Assembly (NCBI RefSeq): GCF_947302755.1
Contig: NZ_CAMYWM010000010.1
Coordinates: forward strand, 1 to 35,401
DNA length: 35,401 nt
DNA from: an uncultured Anaerovibrio sp.
Lineage (GTDB): Bacteria > Bacillota > Negativicutes > Selenomonadales > Selenomonadaceae
Reading direction: 5' to 3'
Position 1 is the stretch's first letter. Each line of letters begins with the position of its first letter. The notes under the pieces were generated by a model that worked only from the letters and a program-made list of their open reading frames with translations, searched no databases and was not told the origin of the DNA. Of this stretch, positions 1 through 8,319 are shown piece after piece. Made by a program: the position numbers and the translations under genes.

Positions 1-37
1 CATATTATGAGTTTGTAAAGCATTTTTTTTAAAATTT

Positions 38-1330
38 TTATTTTTTCCTTTTAGCTCGGTCACGAAGCCGGCGGGACCGGTCATTACGGCCCTTGTGGCC
101 GCTGCCCTTTCTGTTGGCATACTTGCTTTTAGCCTGTTTGGCCTGCTGTTTTTCTGCCTGCTGCCGTTTCATGGCCAGCTCCTTTTCCCGTTTTTCTCTC
201 TTTATACGGGATGCCAGGCTTCTGCCGGAAATATCCTTGGCAATATGATTTTTGATGCCGGCCTCGATTCTTCTCAGTATATTGTATTGACGGGCATTAA
301 CGAAGGTAATGGCCACCCCCTTTTGGCCTGCCCGACCGGTACGGCCGATACGGTGGATGTAGCTTTCCGTATCCTGGGGAATGTCGTAATTGAACACATG
401 GGTTACCCCTTCAATATCCAATCCCCGGGCCGCTATATCAGTAGTAACCAAAATTTGCAGCTTGGCCTGGCGGAATTTGTTCAATACATTGGTGCGTTGC
501 AGCTGACTGAGCTCACCGTGGAGCTCATCCGCCAAATAACCCCGCTTGGCCAAGGTCATGGCCACCTGGGACACCCGTGTACGGGTAGCACAGAATACCA
601 TGGCCAGATATGGCTGCTCCTCATTAATCAGCTCGCAAAGCTTATCCAGCTTGGAGGTCTCCATGGTATCAACCACCCGCTGCTTAATACTGTCCAGGGT
701 AATGTGCTCAGCCTTAATCTCGATATGCTGAACCTGAACCATGTAACGATGGGCTAGGGACTTGATTCTGTCGGGCATGGTGGCAGAAAACAGCATGATC
801 TGCCGATCCTTGGCCATGGTGGACAGAATAAGCTCCACGTCCTCAATAAAGCCGCGGCGAAGCATTTCATCCGCCTCATCCAAAACAATTTTATTGGTAG
901 TGGAAAAGTTCAAGGTACGACGGCGGAGATGATCCAAAATTCTCCCCGGAGTGCCGATAATAACATGGGGGTCCCGGCCCAGCTTATGCTTCTGCCGTTC
1001 AATATCCTGACCGCCATAAATTGCCAGGGAGCGAACTCCTGTGGCCTTATCCAGAACAGAAGCCACCCTGGAAATCTGAATAGTCAGCTCCCTGGTAGGA
1101 GTAATAATCAGGGTCTGAACATTATCCGCCTGAATTTTAATTTTGTCATAAAGCGGCAATAAAAAGGCCAGGGTCTTTCCCGTACCGGTCTGGGCCTGTA
1201 CGATGGTATCCCGGCCGTTTCTAAGGGCGGGTATAGCCGCCTCCTGCACCGGAGTAGCCTCTCTTATGCCAATTTTCTTTAATGCATCACAGAGGGGCTG
1301 TGAAACACTTAATTCTTCAAATAACTTCAT
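38..1330 (-). CDS. DEAD-box ATP-dependent RNA helicase
   Basis: The 430-residue product is a superfamily 2 RNA helicase of the CshA/DeaD type, expected to unwind structured RNA in ribosome assembly, mRNA decay or cold adaptation. All the diagnostic motifs are present: AQTGTGKT (46-53), TPTREL (about 78), TPGR (127-130), DEAD (151-154), SAT (182-184), TDIAARGLD (297-305) and HRIGRTGRAG (326-335). The last 45 residues are a basic, Lys/Arg/Gln-rich tail typical of RNA-binding extensions in this family. The ATG follows a GAGGG ribosome site. It is the last gene in the window on this strand, and a strong hairpin lies in the gap between it and the ABC-F gene upstream. Which paralogue it is (cshA, cshB or deaD) cannot be decided from the sequence alone. 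Confidence 0.95.
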   Translation of the reverse strand: MKLFEELSVSQPLCDALKKIGIREATPVQEAAIPALRNGRDTIVQAQTGTGKTLAFLLPLYDKIKIQADNVQTLIITPTRELTIQISRVASVLDKATGVRSLAIYGGQDIERQKHKLGRDPHVIIGTPGRILDHLRRRTLNFSTTNKIVLDEADEMLRRGFIEDVELILSTMAKDRQIMLFSATMPDRIKSLAHRYMVQVQHIEIKAEHITLDSIKQRVVDTMETSKLDKLCELINEEQPYLAMVFCATRTRVSQVAMTLAKRGYLADELHGELSQLQRTNVLNKFRQAKLQILVTTDIAARGLDIEGVTHVFNYDIPQDTESYIHRIGRTGRAGQKGVAITFVNARQYNILRRIEAGIKNHIAKDISGRSLASRIKREKREKELAMKRQQAEKQQAKQAKSKYANRKGSGHKGRNDRSRRLRDRAKRKK

Positions 1331-1360
1331 ACTAATCCCTCATATACATATATACAGATA

Positions 1361-1381
1361 GCTCCCCCAAATTGGGGGAGC
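1361..1381 (-). other. hairpin between ABC-F and helicase genes
   Basis: A perfect 8-bp inverted repeat (GCTCCCCC / GGGGGAGC) with a five-base AATTT loop lies in the 60-base gap, just 5' of the helicase ribosome site. On the minus strand no U-run follows it, so it is not a standard terminator. It may act as an mRNA stability or processing element, or as a leader structure of the helicase gene. The helix is seen directly; the role is inference. Confidence 0.5.
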
Positions 1382-1390
1382 CGGTAAATA

Positions 1391-3013
1391 TCATTTATTC
1401 TCATATTGGGCGGCCAGACGCTTCTGAAGCTCCTCATCAGCCAGGAAATCATCATAGGTGGTAAATTTATCAAATACACCGCCTGGAGTAAGCTCGATGA
1501 TACGGTCGGCAATGGTCTGAACGAACTCATGGTCATGGGATGTAAAGAGCAGGGTTCCCTTGAAGGCAATCAGGCCATCATTAAGGGCCGTTATGGATTC
1601 CAAATCAAGATGGTTGGTGGGCTCATCCATCAACAGTACATTGGCACCGCTGAGCATCATCTTGGATAACATACAGCGGACCCTTTCACCACCGGAGATA
1701 ACCGAGGCCTTTTTCAGGCTTTCCTCGCCGCTAAAGAGCATACGGCCCAGGAAGCCGCGTACAAAGGACTCATCCGGATCCTTGGAGTACTGACGAAGCC
1801 AATCGGTAAGGCTGAGGTCACAGCCCTCAAAATATTCGGTATTATCATTTGGCAAATAGGCCTGGGTAGTGGTAACACCCCACTTAAAGCTTCCCTCATC
1901 AGGCTCCATTTCCCCCATGATTATCTGGAACAATGCAGTTTTACCGGCACTGTTGGGACCGGTAAAGGCCACCTTGTCCCCCTTCTTCAGGGTAAAGCTT
2001 ACATTATCCAGCACCTTTTCCCCCTCGATGGTCTTGGATATACCCTCCACAATGAGAAGCTGGTCACCAGCCTCACGGTCCGGGGTAAAGGCAATATACG
2101 GATAGCGGCGGGAGGATGGCTTAATATCATCCAGGGTAATTTTCTCAAGCAGCTTCTTGCGGGAGGTAGCCTGCTTGGACTTGGAGGCGTTAGCAGAAAA
2201 CCGGGCAATAAAGGTCTGCAGCTCCTTAATCTTCTCCTCCTTCTTCTTGTTGGCATCCTTGGCCATCTGGAGAGCAAGCTGACTGGAATGGTACCAAAAA
2301 TCATAGTTGCCAACATAAAGCTGGATTTTGCCAAAGTCCACGTCTGCAATATGGGTACAAACCTGATTTAGGAAGTGACGGTCATGGGATACTACAATAA
2401 CGGTGTTTTCAAAATCAGCCAGAAAATCCTCCAGCCACTTGATGGATTCAAGGTCAAGATGGTTAGTGGGCTCGTCCAAAAGAAGGATATCCGGATTGCC
2501 GAATAGAGCCTGGGCCAACAGGACCCGCACCTTCAAATCAGGATCCATTTCGGACATCATCTTGTTGTGATGCTCCTCATGGATGCCAAGGCCATTTAAC
2601 AGCTTTGCCGCATCCGCCTCTGCATCCCAGCCGTTAAGCTCGGCGAATTCCGCCTCCAGCTCCCCGGCCCGAATGCCATCCTCATCGGAAAAATCCGGCT
2701 TGGCATAAATTGCATCCTTTTCCTCCATAATATCTACCAGATGCTGGTTACCCATTATTACAGTACGAATAACATCGTACTGATCAAAGGCAAAATGGTC
2801 CTGCTTCAGTACTGACATCCGCTCACCCGGGGTAATTTCAATGGAGCCCTTGGTAGGCTCAATATCACCGGACAGCAGCTTCAGGAAGGTTGACTTACCG
2901 GCACCATTGGCGCCAATTACGCCATAGCAGTTTCCGGGAGTAAACTTAATAGAAACATCCTTGAACAGAACCCGCTTACCAAACTGAAGTGTAACACCAC
3001 TTGTTGAAATCAT
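1391..3013 (-). CDS. ABC-F family ATPase (YbiT/YkpA-like)
   Basis: A 540-residue protein with two ABC ATPase domains and no membrane segment, the layout of ABC-F proteins that act on the ribosome. Walker A motifs are GANGAGKST (34-42) and GPNSAGKT (about 351). Walker B/D-loop motifs LLLDEPTNHLD and LLMDEPTNHLD occur near 173 and 456. The first ABC signature is degenerate (DPDLKVRV replaces LSGGQ) while the second reads SGGERVR. This asymmetry is usual in YbiT/YkpA-type members. A Lys-rich helical linker (about 255-300) joins the domains. The start ATG follows GAGAGGA. It may tune translation elongation. An antibiotic-resistance role is not indicated. Confidence 0.92.
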   Translation of the reverse strand: MISTSGVTLQFGKRVLFKDVSIKFTPGNCYGVIGANGAGKSTFLKLLSGDIEPTKGSIEITPGERMSVLKQDHFAFDQYDVIRTVIMGNQHLVDIMEEKDAIYAKPDFSDEDGIRAGELEAEFAELNGWDAEADAAKLLNGLGIHEEHHNKMMSEMDPDLKVRVLLAQALFGNPDILLLDEPTNHLDLESIKWLEDFLADFENTVIVVSHDRHFLNQVCTHIADVDFGKIQLYVGNYDFWYHSSQLALQMAKDANKKKEEKIKELQTFIARFSANASKSKQATSRKKLLEKITLDDIKPSSRRYPYIAFTPDREAGDQLLIVEGISKTIEGEKVLDNVSFTLKKGDKVAFTGPNSAGKTALFQIIMGEMEPDEGSFKWGVTTTQAYLPNDNTEYFEGCDLSLTDWLRQYSKDPDESFVRGFLGRMLFSGEESLKKASVISGGERVRCMLSKMMLSGANVLLMDEPTNHLDLESITALNDGLIAFKGTLLFTSHDHEFVQTIADRIIELTPGGVFDKFTTYDDFLADEELQKRLAAQYENK

Positions 3014-3060
3014 TGTAAAAAAATCCTCTCTATACTGCTTTAAATTTTAATATAGCCTAA

Positions 3061-3831
3061 TCATGAATTGAGAATTGCATGATAATAATCCAATATACTT
3101 TGACCATACCCTACACCCGGCACAGCCCAGCGACCATTAAGATCCTGCCACTGACCCAGCGTATCATCGCCATAAACCCCTCTCACCAGTGAATACCTGG
3201 GATCTACCACCGGAGTTTCCGGATACTTGGTTGAGGCGTAGGCCAGCAGATGCTGAATATGGGCCCGCACCCCAACACGGGGTGAGTCAAAAAAGGCCCC
3301 CTTTACAGTAGCACTGGTGGTACCCAAGCCGCAATAATTATTCTGGGCCGGTACAACCGTACCGCCATAGCTGAAAAAGCCTGTTTCCTTCAAGGCCTGG
3401 GCAAAGGCAATATCTGGACGAATTCCCTCCAGGGCAGCTTCCTCATAGTAATAGCTTACCAATTCCTCCGGGCTGGTATTCAGCAGGGGATGGGGATTAT
3501 TCTTTAACAGGTAACGGACACATTGCTCCTGGGTAGCCACCGGGCTGCCCATAATATTCATTTCGTTGGATACGGCTCTTGGCGCCACCACCACAGGCTC
3601 CTCCACAGGCTCTGGATGCAGTATGGCCTCGATACGCTCAGCAAAGCTCTTTTTCTTGTCAGAAGCTTTTTTCTCCAATTTCACCTTGGTATTACCGGTA
3701 TTATAGGTTCTCTCTGTGGAAACTGACGCTTTATCCACAACGCTGTTGGCCTCAGCAGTACCACTACAGCTCAGCACGGCCAATATACCCACAGCACATA
3801 ACAATTGCACACCTTTTTTAGAAGAAAACAC
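3061..3831 (-). CDS. exported glucosaminidase-domain peptidoglycan hydrolase
   Basis: The product (about 256 residues) has a signal peptide (SKKGVQLLCAVGILAVLSC, then AEA) and a Lys-rich linker. Its C-terminal domain resembles the N-acetylglucosaminidase family of FlgJ and autolysins (PF01832). The likely catalytic Glu is in QALKETGFF (about residue 149), followed by the PAQNNYCGLG segment that matches the family's P-x-N-N-x-F-G motif. The frame opens with TTG immediately after a stop codon. GTG at 3831 is preferred because GGGGGG lies 7 bases upstream. It should cleave glycan strands in the cell envelope. It sits between the permease and ABC-F genes, with no flagellar genes nearby. Confidence 0.8.
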   Translation of the reverse strand: MFSSKKGVQLLCAVGILAVLSCSGTAEANSVVDKASVSTERTYNTGNTKVKLEKKASDKKKSFAERIEAILHPEPVEEPVVVAPRAVSNEMNIMGSPVATQEQCVRYLLKNNPHPLLNTSPEELVSYYYEEAALEGIRPDIAFAQALKETGFFSYGGTVVPAQNNYCGLGTTSATVKGAFFDSPRVGVRAHIQHLLAYASTKYPETPVVDPRYSLVRGVYGDDTLGQWQDLNGRWAVPGVGYGQSILDYYHAILNS

Positions 3832-3873
3832 CCTATTGCCCCCCAATTACATATTTACGACGTAGGAGTCTTC

Positions 3874-5040
3874 TCAACGGCCCCTCATCATACTTAAACC
3901 ATAATACAAAATCAGCCCGAAGCCTATACCAGCTGTCAGGCTCCCCCACAGGGGAACCAGCACTATGGTAAATACTCCTGCTAAGATTGATATATTATCA
4001 TTAATCGGCAAAAATTTCAAATCCATCAGCAAATAGCAACCGGCCCCTATGACCGAGGCGGCAAATACAGATGGATAATCGCGCAGCTCCATCATCATGG
4101 GTCCGCAAAATAACACCACCAGCAGCAATATCGCCGTAATCATGGACGATTTTACAGGCTTTTTGCTCCATCGCCCGCAGGCAGCCGATACCTCAGCCAC
4201 TGTCATGGCACCACCGGATAACAGCCCCCCCATCAAGGTCCCAAGTCCATTGATGAAAAACAGCCTTCCATCATTTACCTCCATGGTTTTGGCGGCTGCC
4301 ATGGCATCAAAGGCCAAAACTAGCCACACCGCAGCCACTGCAGCAAGCAATTCAACAGCCTTGCCGCCATTTACCTGGAATGCTGTATCCGTAAACCCCT
4401 CCGGTACCGAAAAAAGATACTGGGGTAGGGCCACATAGCCTTCGGCCAGAGCCATAGTCCCAGCCGCCAATAGGCCAATGGCCAGGCCCTGCTCCCTTCC
4501 TCGGCCCGAAAAGCACAAAACCGCCAACAGGCTTATCAAAGTAATCACCGTCAAGGGATCGTAAATACTGCCCATGCCGGTTACCTGAAAGGGAGTGCCC
4601 ACCACCAGCCGCCCCATAAGCAGCCCTTTATAAATAAGCAGGACTCCCATGGACGCCGGAACTGCTGTTTTAAGGTAAGCCGGCAGCACAGCCATTACCC
4701 TGCCCCAAATATTATTATATTGACATAACAGGAGCAGCAAGCCCGCCACAACAGGGACTGTCATAGTCTCCTGCCAGGTATAGCCCTGGCAAATCACCAA
4801 ATCATAGCACAAAAAGCTGTTGATTACTATTCCCGGAGCCACAGCCACAGCCACCTTATAGTACGCCGCCAGCAAAGTGCCCACCAAGGAACCGAGGACC
4901 ACCGCCGTGTAGGCTCCATTGAAGGGAACCCCCGCTTTTTGCCACATAACAGTGACCACCATGAGATTTATCAAAATCAGGGTAAAGTTTATAATACCGG
5001 TAAACATGGCATTTCCCAATAATCCTTCCATATTGTTCAC
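3874..5040 (-). CDS. NCS2/AzgA-like nucleobase permease
   Basis: A 388-residue, very hydrophobic protein with roughly 10-12 membrane segments. The segment VAVAPGIVINSFLCYD and the following GYTWQE resemble the AzgA branch of NCS2 transporters (family form APGMGLNA...GxxWQ). These import adenine, guanine or hypoxanthine with protons. It is somewhat shorter than typical AzgA proteins (about 430-450 residues) and several consensus positions differ, so the substrate is open. It starts 10 bases after the UPF0104 gene and is followed by the glucosaminidase gene, and these probably form one transcript from the promoter near 6100. The family call is fairly safe; substrate is not. Confidence 0.78.
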   Translation of the reverse strand: MNNMEGLLGNAMFTGIINFTLILINLMVVTVMWQKAGVPFNGAYTAVVLGSLVGTLLAAYYKVAVAVAPGIVINSFLCYDLVICQGYTWQETMTVPVVAGLLLLLCQYNNIWGRVMAVLPAYLKTAVPASMGVLLIYKGLLMGRLVVGTPFQVTGMGSIYDPLTVITLISLLAVLCFSGRGREQGLAIGLLAAGTMALAEGYVALPQYLFSVPEGFTDTAFQVNGGKAVELLAAVAAVWLVLAFDAMAAAKTMEVNDGRLFFINGLGTLMGGLLSGGAMTVAEVSAACGRWSKKPVKSSMITAILLLVVLFCGPMMMELRDYPSVFAASVIGAGCYLLMDLKFLPINDNISILAGVFTIVLVPLWGSLTAGIGFGLILYYGLSMMRGR

Positions 5041-5050
5041 ATCGGCTCAA

Positions 5051-6070
5051 TTATTTGTCCATAACATCTAAGGAGCTTGACTCTTCATCAGCCAAATCCC
5101 TGTCCAAAACATGCTTGCCGAAGACGGTAATTGTGTAGTAGAGACCCACAAAAAATGGCAGATATTCGGCAATAAACCGCCATGATACGGCCAGAATACC
5201 CACCGTACCCGACGGCACACTTTCACTGAACAGGTACACAAAACCGCCTTCAGCAATGCCGGAGCCTCCCGGAGTCGGTGAAAAATACAGCAGAATATTC
5301 AGGAACATCATCCGGCCCATTACCGTCAGCCAATCTACCGTTACCCCCAGTCCCAGCATCAGGAAGGGAACCACCATATAAATGAAAATCAGGCTGAGGC
5401 CGGATTCAAAGAAAACCCGGAGCATGGATTTAGGGGAGGAAGCCAGCAAAATAATGGCCGACTTGCTGTCCCGGTACATATCCACAAATTTCCTGCCCCA
5501 TTTCTTGGGCAGCCTTCTGGTCAGCTTTACGGCAAGGTAATCAAAGGCATTTTTTCGGATACCGTAGGCCAGTATCAGCATAATAACGGTGGCTGTACCT
5601 GCCACATAAACCATAACTGTATTGGAAACCCCGGGCAATATTCCCTGATCATGAAGAAATATGAAGGGCAGACAGCAGGCCAGGAAAAAAATGGACACAA
5701 CGGTACGAACCAGGGCCAATACAGCAGCCTTCCCCCCGGGAATGCCGGCCCTCCGCAGAAACATGACCTGGGCCACGGCCCCAAAGGCCGCCCCCGGCCC
5801 CAGCATAGCCAGAAAATAGTTGCCAAATACCACCTGTACAGCCTGTTTTAGTGTAATGCTTTCGCCAGAAATCTTGACCATATGCATAAGCCTGGTTCCA
5901 TCCAAAACAAGACCCACAGCCATAGCCAGTACAGCCATTCCCACCGACCATGGCTGAAACATATATAAATTGGTTATGGTATTTATGTCCACCGTAAAGT
6001 AAATTACCGTGCTTGATATGACCAAAACCAACAAAAATAAGCTTAAAATTCGCCCATAAACCTTATTCAT
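5051..6070 (-). CDS. UPF0104/YbhN-type flippase-like membrane protein
   Basis: A 339-residue integral membrane protein with about 8 hydrophobic segments. It matches the lysylphosphatidylglycerol synthase transmembrane region / YbhN family (PF03706). The conserved late segment FSPTPGGSGIAEGGF (about residues 260-275) is the best family signature. Members are flippase-like and often act on lipids or lipid-linked envelope precursors, but the substrate here is unknown. There is no soluble GNAT-like domain, so it is not a full MprF. The ATG follows AAGGAGC. The TATAAT at 6100-6105 suggests it is the first gene of a transcript continuing into the permease. Confidence 0.82.
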   Translation of the reverse strand: MNKVYGRILSLFLLVLVISSTVIYFTVDINTITNLYMFQPWSVGMAVLAMAVGLVLDGTRLMHMVKISGESITLKQAVQVVFGNYFLAMLGPGAAFGAVAQVMFLRRAGIPGGKAAVLALVRTVVSIFFLACCLPFIFLHDQGILPGVSNTVMVYVAGTATVIMLILAYGIRKNAFDYLAVKLTRRLPKKWGRKFVDMYRDSKSAIILLASSPKSMLRVFFESGLSLIFIYMVVPFLMLGLGVTVDWLTVMGRMMFLNILLYFSPTPGGSGIAEGGFVYLFSESVPSGTVGILAVSWRFIAEYLPFFVGLYYTITVFGKHVLDRDLADEESSSLDVMDK

Positions 6071-6099
6071 TCATAGCTCCTTAAAAAGAAATCAGCAAT

Positions 6100-6105
6100 A
6101 TTATA
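6100..6105 (-). promoter_or_regulatory. -10 box upstream of the UPF0104 gene
   Basis: A perfect TATAAT on the minus strand, 30 bases before the start codon. The -35 region is weak (an ATGAAA-like hexamer 17 bases further upstream). It lies in the 98-base gap after folE2, in which I see no convincing terminator. Confidence 0.5.
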
Positions 6106-6168
6106 ACTCATTTGTTCAAAATTTTCATCGAGTTATGTATTCTGTTTCTTTTATGCCAATTTCTACCC

Positions 6169-6957
6169 TTAGTCCACATACTCCTCATGAGCAGCATAAG
6201 CACTGTGGTTGTGGATGCTTTCAAAATTATCACAGTCTAATGCGAACCATTTTATACCCTCCAGCCTGCGCAGGGCAATAACCCCATCCCGAAGAATATC
6301 CTCCACAAATTTAGGATTATCATAGGCCTTTTCCGTAACGAATTTTTCATCCTCACGCTTTAAGAGCGGATAAACCTGACAGGAGGCCTGTTGTTCCATT
6401 AATGCCACCAAATCCTCAATAAGGATACATTCATGGTCATCATCAAAGCGTACCCGTACATCCATTACCCCCCGCTGATTATGGGCTCCATAGGCGGATA
6501 TTTCCTTGCTGCATGGGCAAAGGGAGGTATAGGGAACCCTTACCCCCAGGGTAAACTGCAATGGTTTGCCACGTTCCATGACACCATCAAAAAAACAGTC
6601 CACATCCAAAACGGATTTTCGCTTGCTGACCGGAGCAAACCTGTCCACAAAATATTTAAATTCAATATGTATTGCCGCTGTCTCCGCCTGAAGTCTGTCC
6701 ATGGCCTCCTGCAAAATATCTGCCATCTCGACCTCGGCAATAGGCAACCGGGTCCACTTGTTCAAAATTTCCTGAAATCGGCTCATATGGGTTCCCTTAT
6801 ATTCCATGGGCAGGGAAACCGTAAAGCTAATATTGGCCAACACCTGCTGATAATCGCCCTCCTGGGTTTTGATTAACAGGGGAAGATGGGCATCCCGGAT
6901 CCCCACCTTCTGAATGGCTATACCACGGGTGTCAGCACTATTTTGTACATCCTTCAT
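6169..6957 (-). CDS. folE2: GTP cyclohydrolase IB (FolE2)
   Basis: A 262-residue protein of the type IB GTP cyclohydrolase family, which converts GTP to 7,8-dihydroneopterin triphosphate. That is the first step shared by folate and queuosine (preQ0) synthesis. The signature SLCPCSKEISAYGAHNQRG (145-163) contains the catalytic Cys147 and the metal-binding region. Length is normal for FolE2. It lies 12 bases after queC, the preQ0 synthase gene, which points to a role in 7-deazaguanine synthesis as well as folate. FolE2 enzymes can use metals other than zinc, so in many bacteria they serve under zinc limitation. No Zur-like site is evident here. The start follows an AGGTG site. Confidence 0.95.
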   Translation of the reverse strand: MKDVQNSADTRGIAIQKVGIRDAHLPLLIKTQEGDYQQVLANISFTVSLPMEYKGTHMSRFQEILNKWTRLPIAEVEMADILQEAMDRLQAETAAIHIEFKYFVDRFAPVSKRKSVLDVDCFFDGVMERGKPLQFTLGVRVPYTSLCPCSKEISAYGAHNQRGVMDVRVRFDDDHECILIEDLVALMEQQASCQVYPLLKREDEKFVTEKAYDNPKFVEDILRDGVIALRRLEGIKWFALDCDNFESIHNHSAYAAHEEYVD

Positions 6958-6968
6958 AAATACACCTG

Positions 6969-7652
6969 TTACATATTCTCATACTCAACCGGGTCCACAA
7001 CTCCGGCTTCAGCAAAGCCCCGCAGTCTCAGCTTGCAGCTGTCACACACGCCGCAGGCCTTTTTCCCACCCTTATAGCAGCTATGGGTAAACTGCAGGGG
7101 AGCCCCCAATTTACTGCCCAGCTGAACGATTTCCTTTTTTGATAAATCCTGGAGCGGAGTCTCTATCTTAATATGGCGGCCATCGGCGGTACCGGCCTTT
7201 GTGGCCAGATTAGCCGTATTTTGGAAGCTGGCAATAAATTCCGGACGGCAATCGGGATAACCGGAATAATCAACGGCATTCACCCCGATAAATACATGAT
7301 CTGCCCCCACCACCTCGGCATAGGCCATGGCATAGCTGAGAAAAATCATATTGCGGGCCGGCACATAGGTAACGGGAATATCCGACGCTCCATGAGAAAA
7401 ATCCCCATCAGGAACCTCAATCCCAGCATCTGTAAGGGCTGAGCCGCCGATAGCCTCCATATTGGTTTCTATGATAAGGTGCTTTTGAACGCCATAAAAT
7501 TGGGCCACCCTTTTGGCACCTTCCAGTTCTATATTGTGGCGCTGGTGATAATTAAAGCTGATGGGATACACCTCCATACCCTTTGACCTGGCTACCGCCA
7601 TACACACGGTTGAATCAAGTCCACCAGAAAGTAAAACCACTGCTTTTTCCAT
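6969..7652 (-). CDS. queC: 7-cyano-7-deazaguanine synthase (QueC)
   Basis: QueC converts 7-carboxy-7-deazaguanine to preQ0 with ATP and ammonia, in the queuosine tRNA modification pathway. The ATP-pyrophosphatase P-loop SGGLDST lies at 9-15. A four-Cys zinc site (C192, C200, C203, C206) lies near the end. The frame is open 48 bases further upstream, but the ATG at 7652 is preferred. It is preceded by AAGGAGG about 10 bases away, and the family begins with the MEKAVVLLSGG-like strand. That ribosome site overlaps the stop codon of rpe, so the two are probably translationally coupled. queD and queE are not in the window. Confidence 0.95.
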   Translation of the reverse strand: MEKAVVLLSGGLDSTVCMAVARSKGMEVYPISFNYHQRHNIELEGAKRVAQFYGVQKHLIIETNMEAIGGSALTDAGIEVPDGDFSHGASDIPVTYVPARNMIFLSYAMAYAEVVGADHVFIGVNAVDYSGYPDCRPEFIASFQNTANLATKAGTADGRHIKIETPLQDLSKKEIVQLGSKLGAPLQFTHSCYKGGKKACGVCDSCKLRLRGFAEAGVVDPVEYENM

Positions 7653-7660
7653 TGTATAAA

Positions 7661-7670
7661 AATCCTCCTT
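7661..7670 (-). promoter_or_regulatory. queC ribosome binding site overlapping the rpe stop
   Basis: AAGGAGGATT on the minus strand shares bases with the TAA that ends rpe. It fixes the queC start at 7652 rather than at the upstream in-frame codon, and suggests coupled translation. Confidence 0.75.
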
Positions 7671-8319
7671 ACCCGGCACAATGTAAGGCCTTGATGGCAC
7701 CGGGAATATCCTGGGCCTTGTAAACCGCTGAGCCGGCTACCAGCACATCAGCCCCGGCCTCTGCCAATGCCCGGCAATTATCCACGGTAACGCCGCCATC
7801 CACTTCAATTTCCGCCTTACTGCCGGCCTGTACCAGCATTGCCTTGAGGCGGGCAATCTTATCCAGGGAATGAGGTATAAATTTCTGGCCGCCATAGCCC
7901 GGATTTACAGACATGATTACAATCATATCAAGCTCATCCAACAGCTCCTCCACCATGGAAAGGGGGGTGCCGGGATTCAGGCAGATGCCGGCCCTGCAGC
8001 CGGCCGCCTTAATAGCCTGCAATATTCTGTGGGGATGTATGGCCGCCTCGGCGTGGAAGGTAATAATATCCGCCCCGGCCCCGGCGAAGGACTCTATCTG
8101 AGTTTCAGGGTGTTCTACCATAAGGTGTACATCAAATACTGCATCCGTAACCGGACGGATAGCCTTGACAATCAATGCACCCAGGGTAATCTCCGGCACA
8201 AAGCTGCCGTCCATAACATCTATATGTACATAATCGGCCCCGGCGTCAATAACCTTTTTTACCTCCTGGCCCAGCTGGGCAAAATCCGCCGATAAAATTG
8301 ATGGCGCAACCTTTGTCAT
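7669..8319 (-). CDS. rpe: ribulose-phosphate 3-epimerase
   Basis: A 216-residue TIM-barrel enzyme that interconverts ribulose 5-phosphate and xylulose 5-phosphate in the pentose phosphate pathway. Family motifs are PSILSADF at the start, the metal and catalytic strand VHIDVMDGSFVP, FDVHLMVEHP, MSVNPGYGGQKFI, and EVDGGV followed by VAGSAVY. ATG at 8319 is chosen over the TTG one codon earlier because AGAAGG is 7 bases upstream. The junction with rsgA is TGATG, a one-base overlap of stop and start. The rsgA-rpe pair next to the PASTA kinase is a common arrangement in Firmicutes. Confidence 0.95.
   Translation of the reverse strand: MTKVAPSILSADFAQLGQEVKKVIDAGADYVHIDVMDGSFVPEITLGALIVKAIRPVTDAVFDVHLMVEHPETQIESFAGAGADIITFHAEAAIHPHRILQAIKAAGCRAGICLNPGTPLSMVEELLDELDMIVIMSVNPGYGGQKFIPHSLDKIARLKAMLVQAGSKAEIEVDGGVTVDNCRALAEAGADVLVAGSAVYKAQDIPGAIKALHCAG

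Noticed and set aside
1391-3013. Degenerate first ABC signature in the ABC-F protein
   Set aside because: The replacement of LSGGQ in the first domain is usual in YbiT/YkpA-type ABC-F proteins.
6071-6168. Possible preQ1 or THF riboswitch near queC/folE2
   Set aside because: The gap after folE2 and the 11-16 base gaps around queC are too short or lack the conserved cores.
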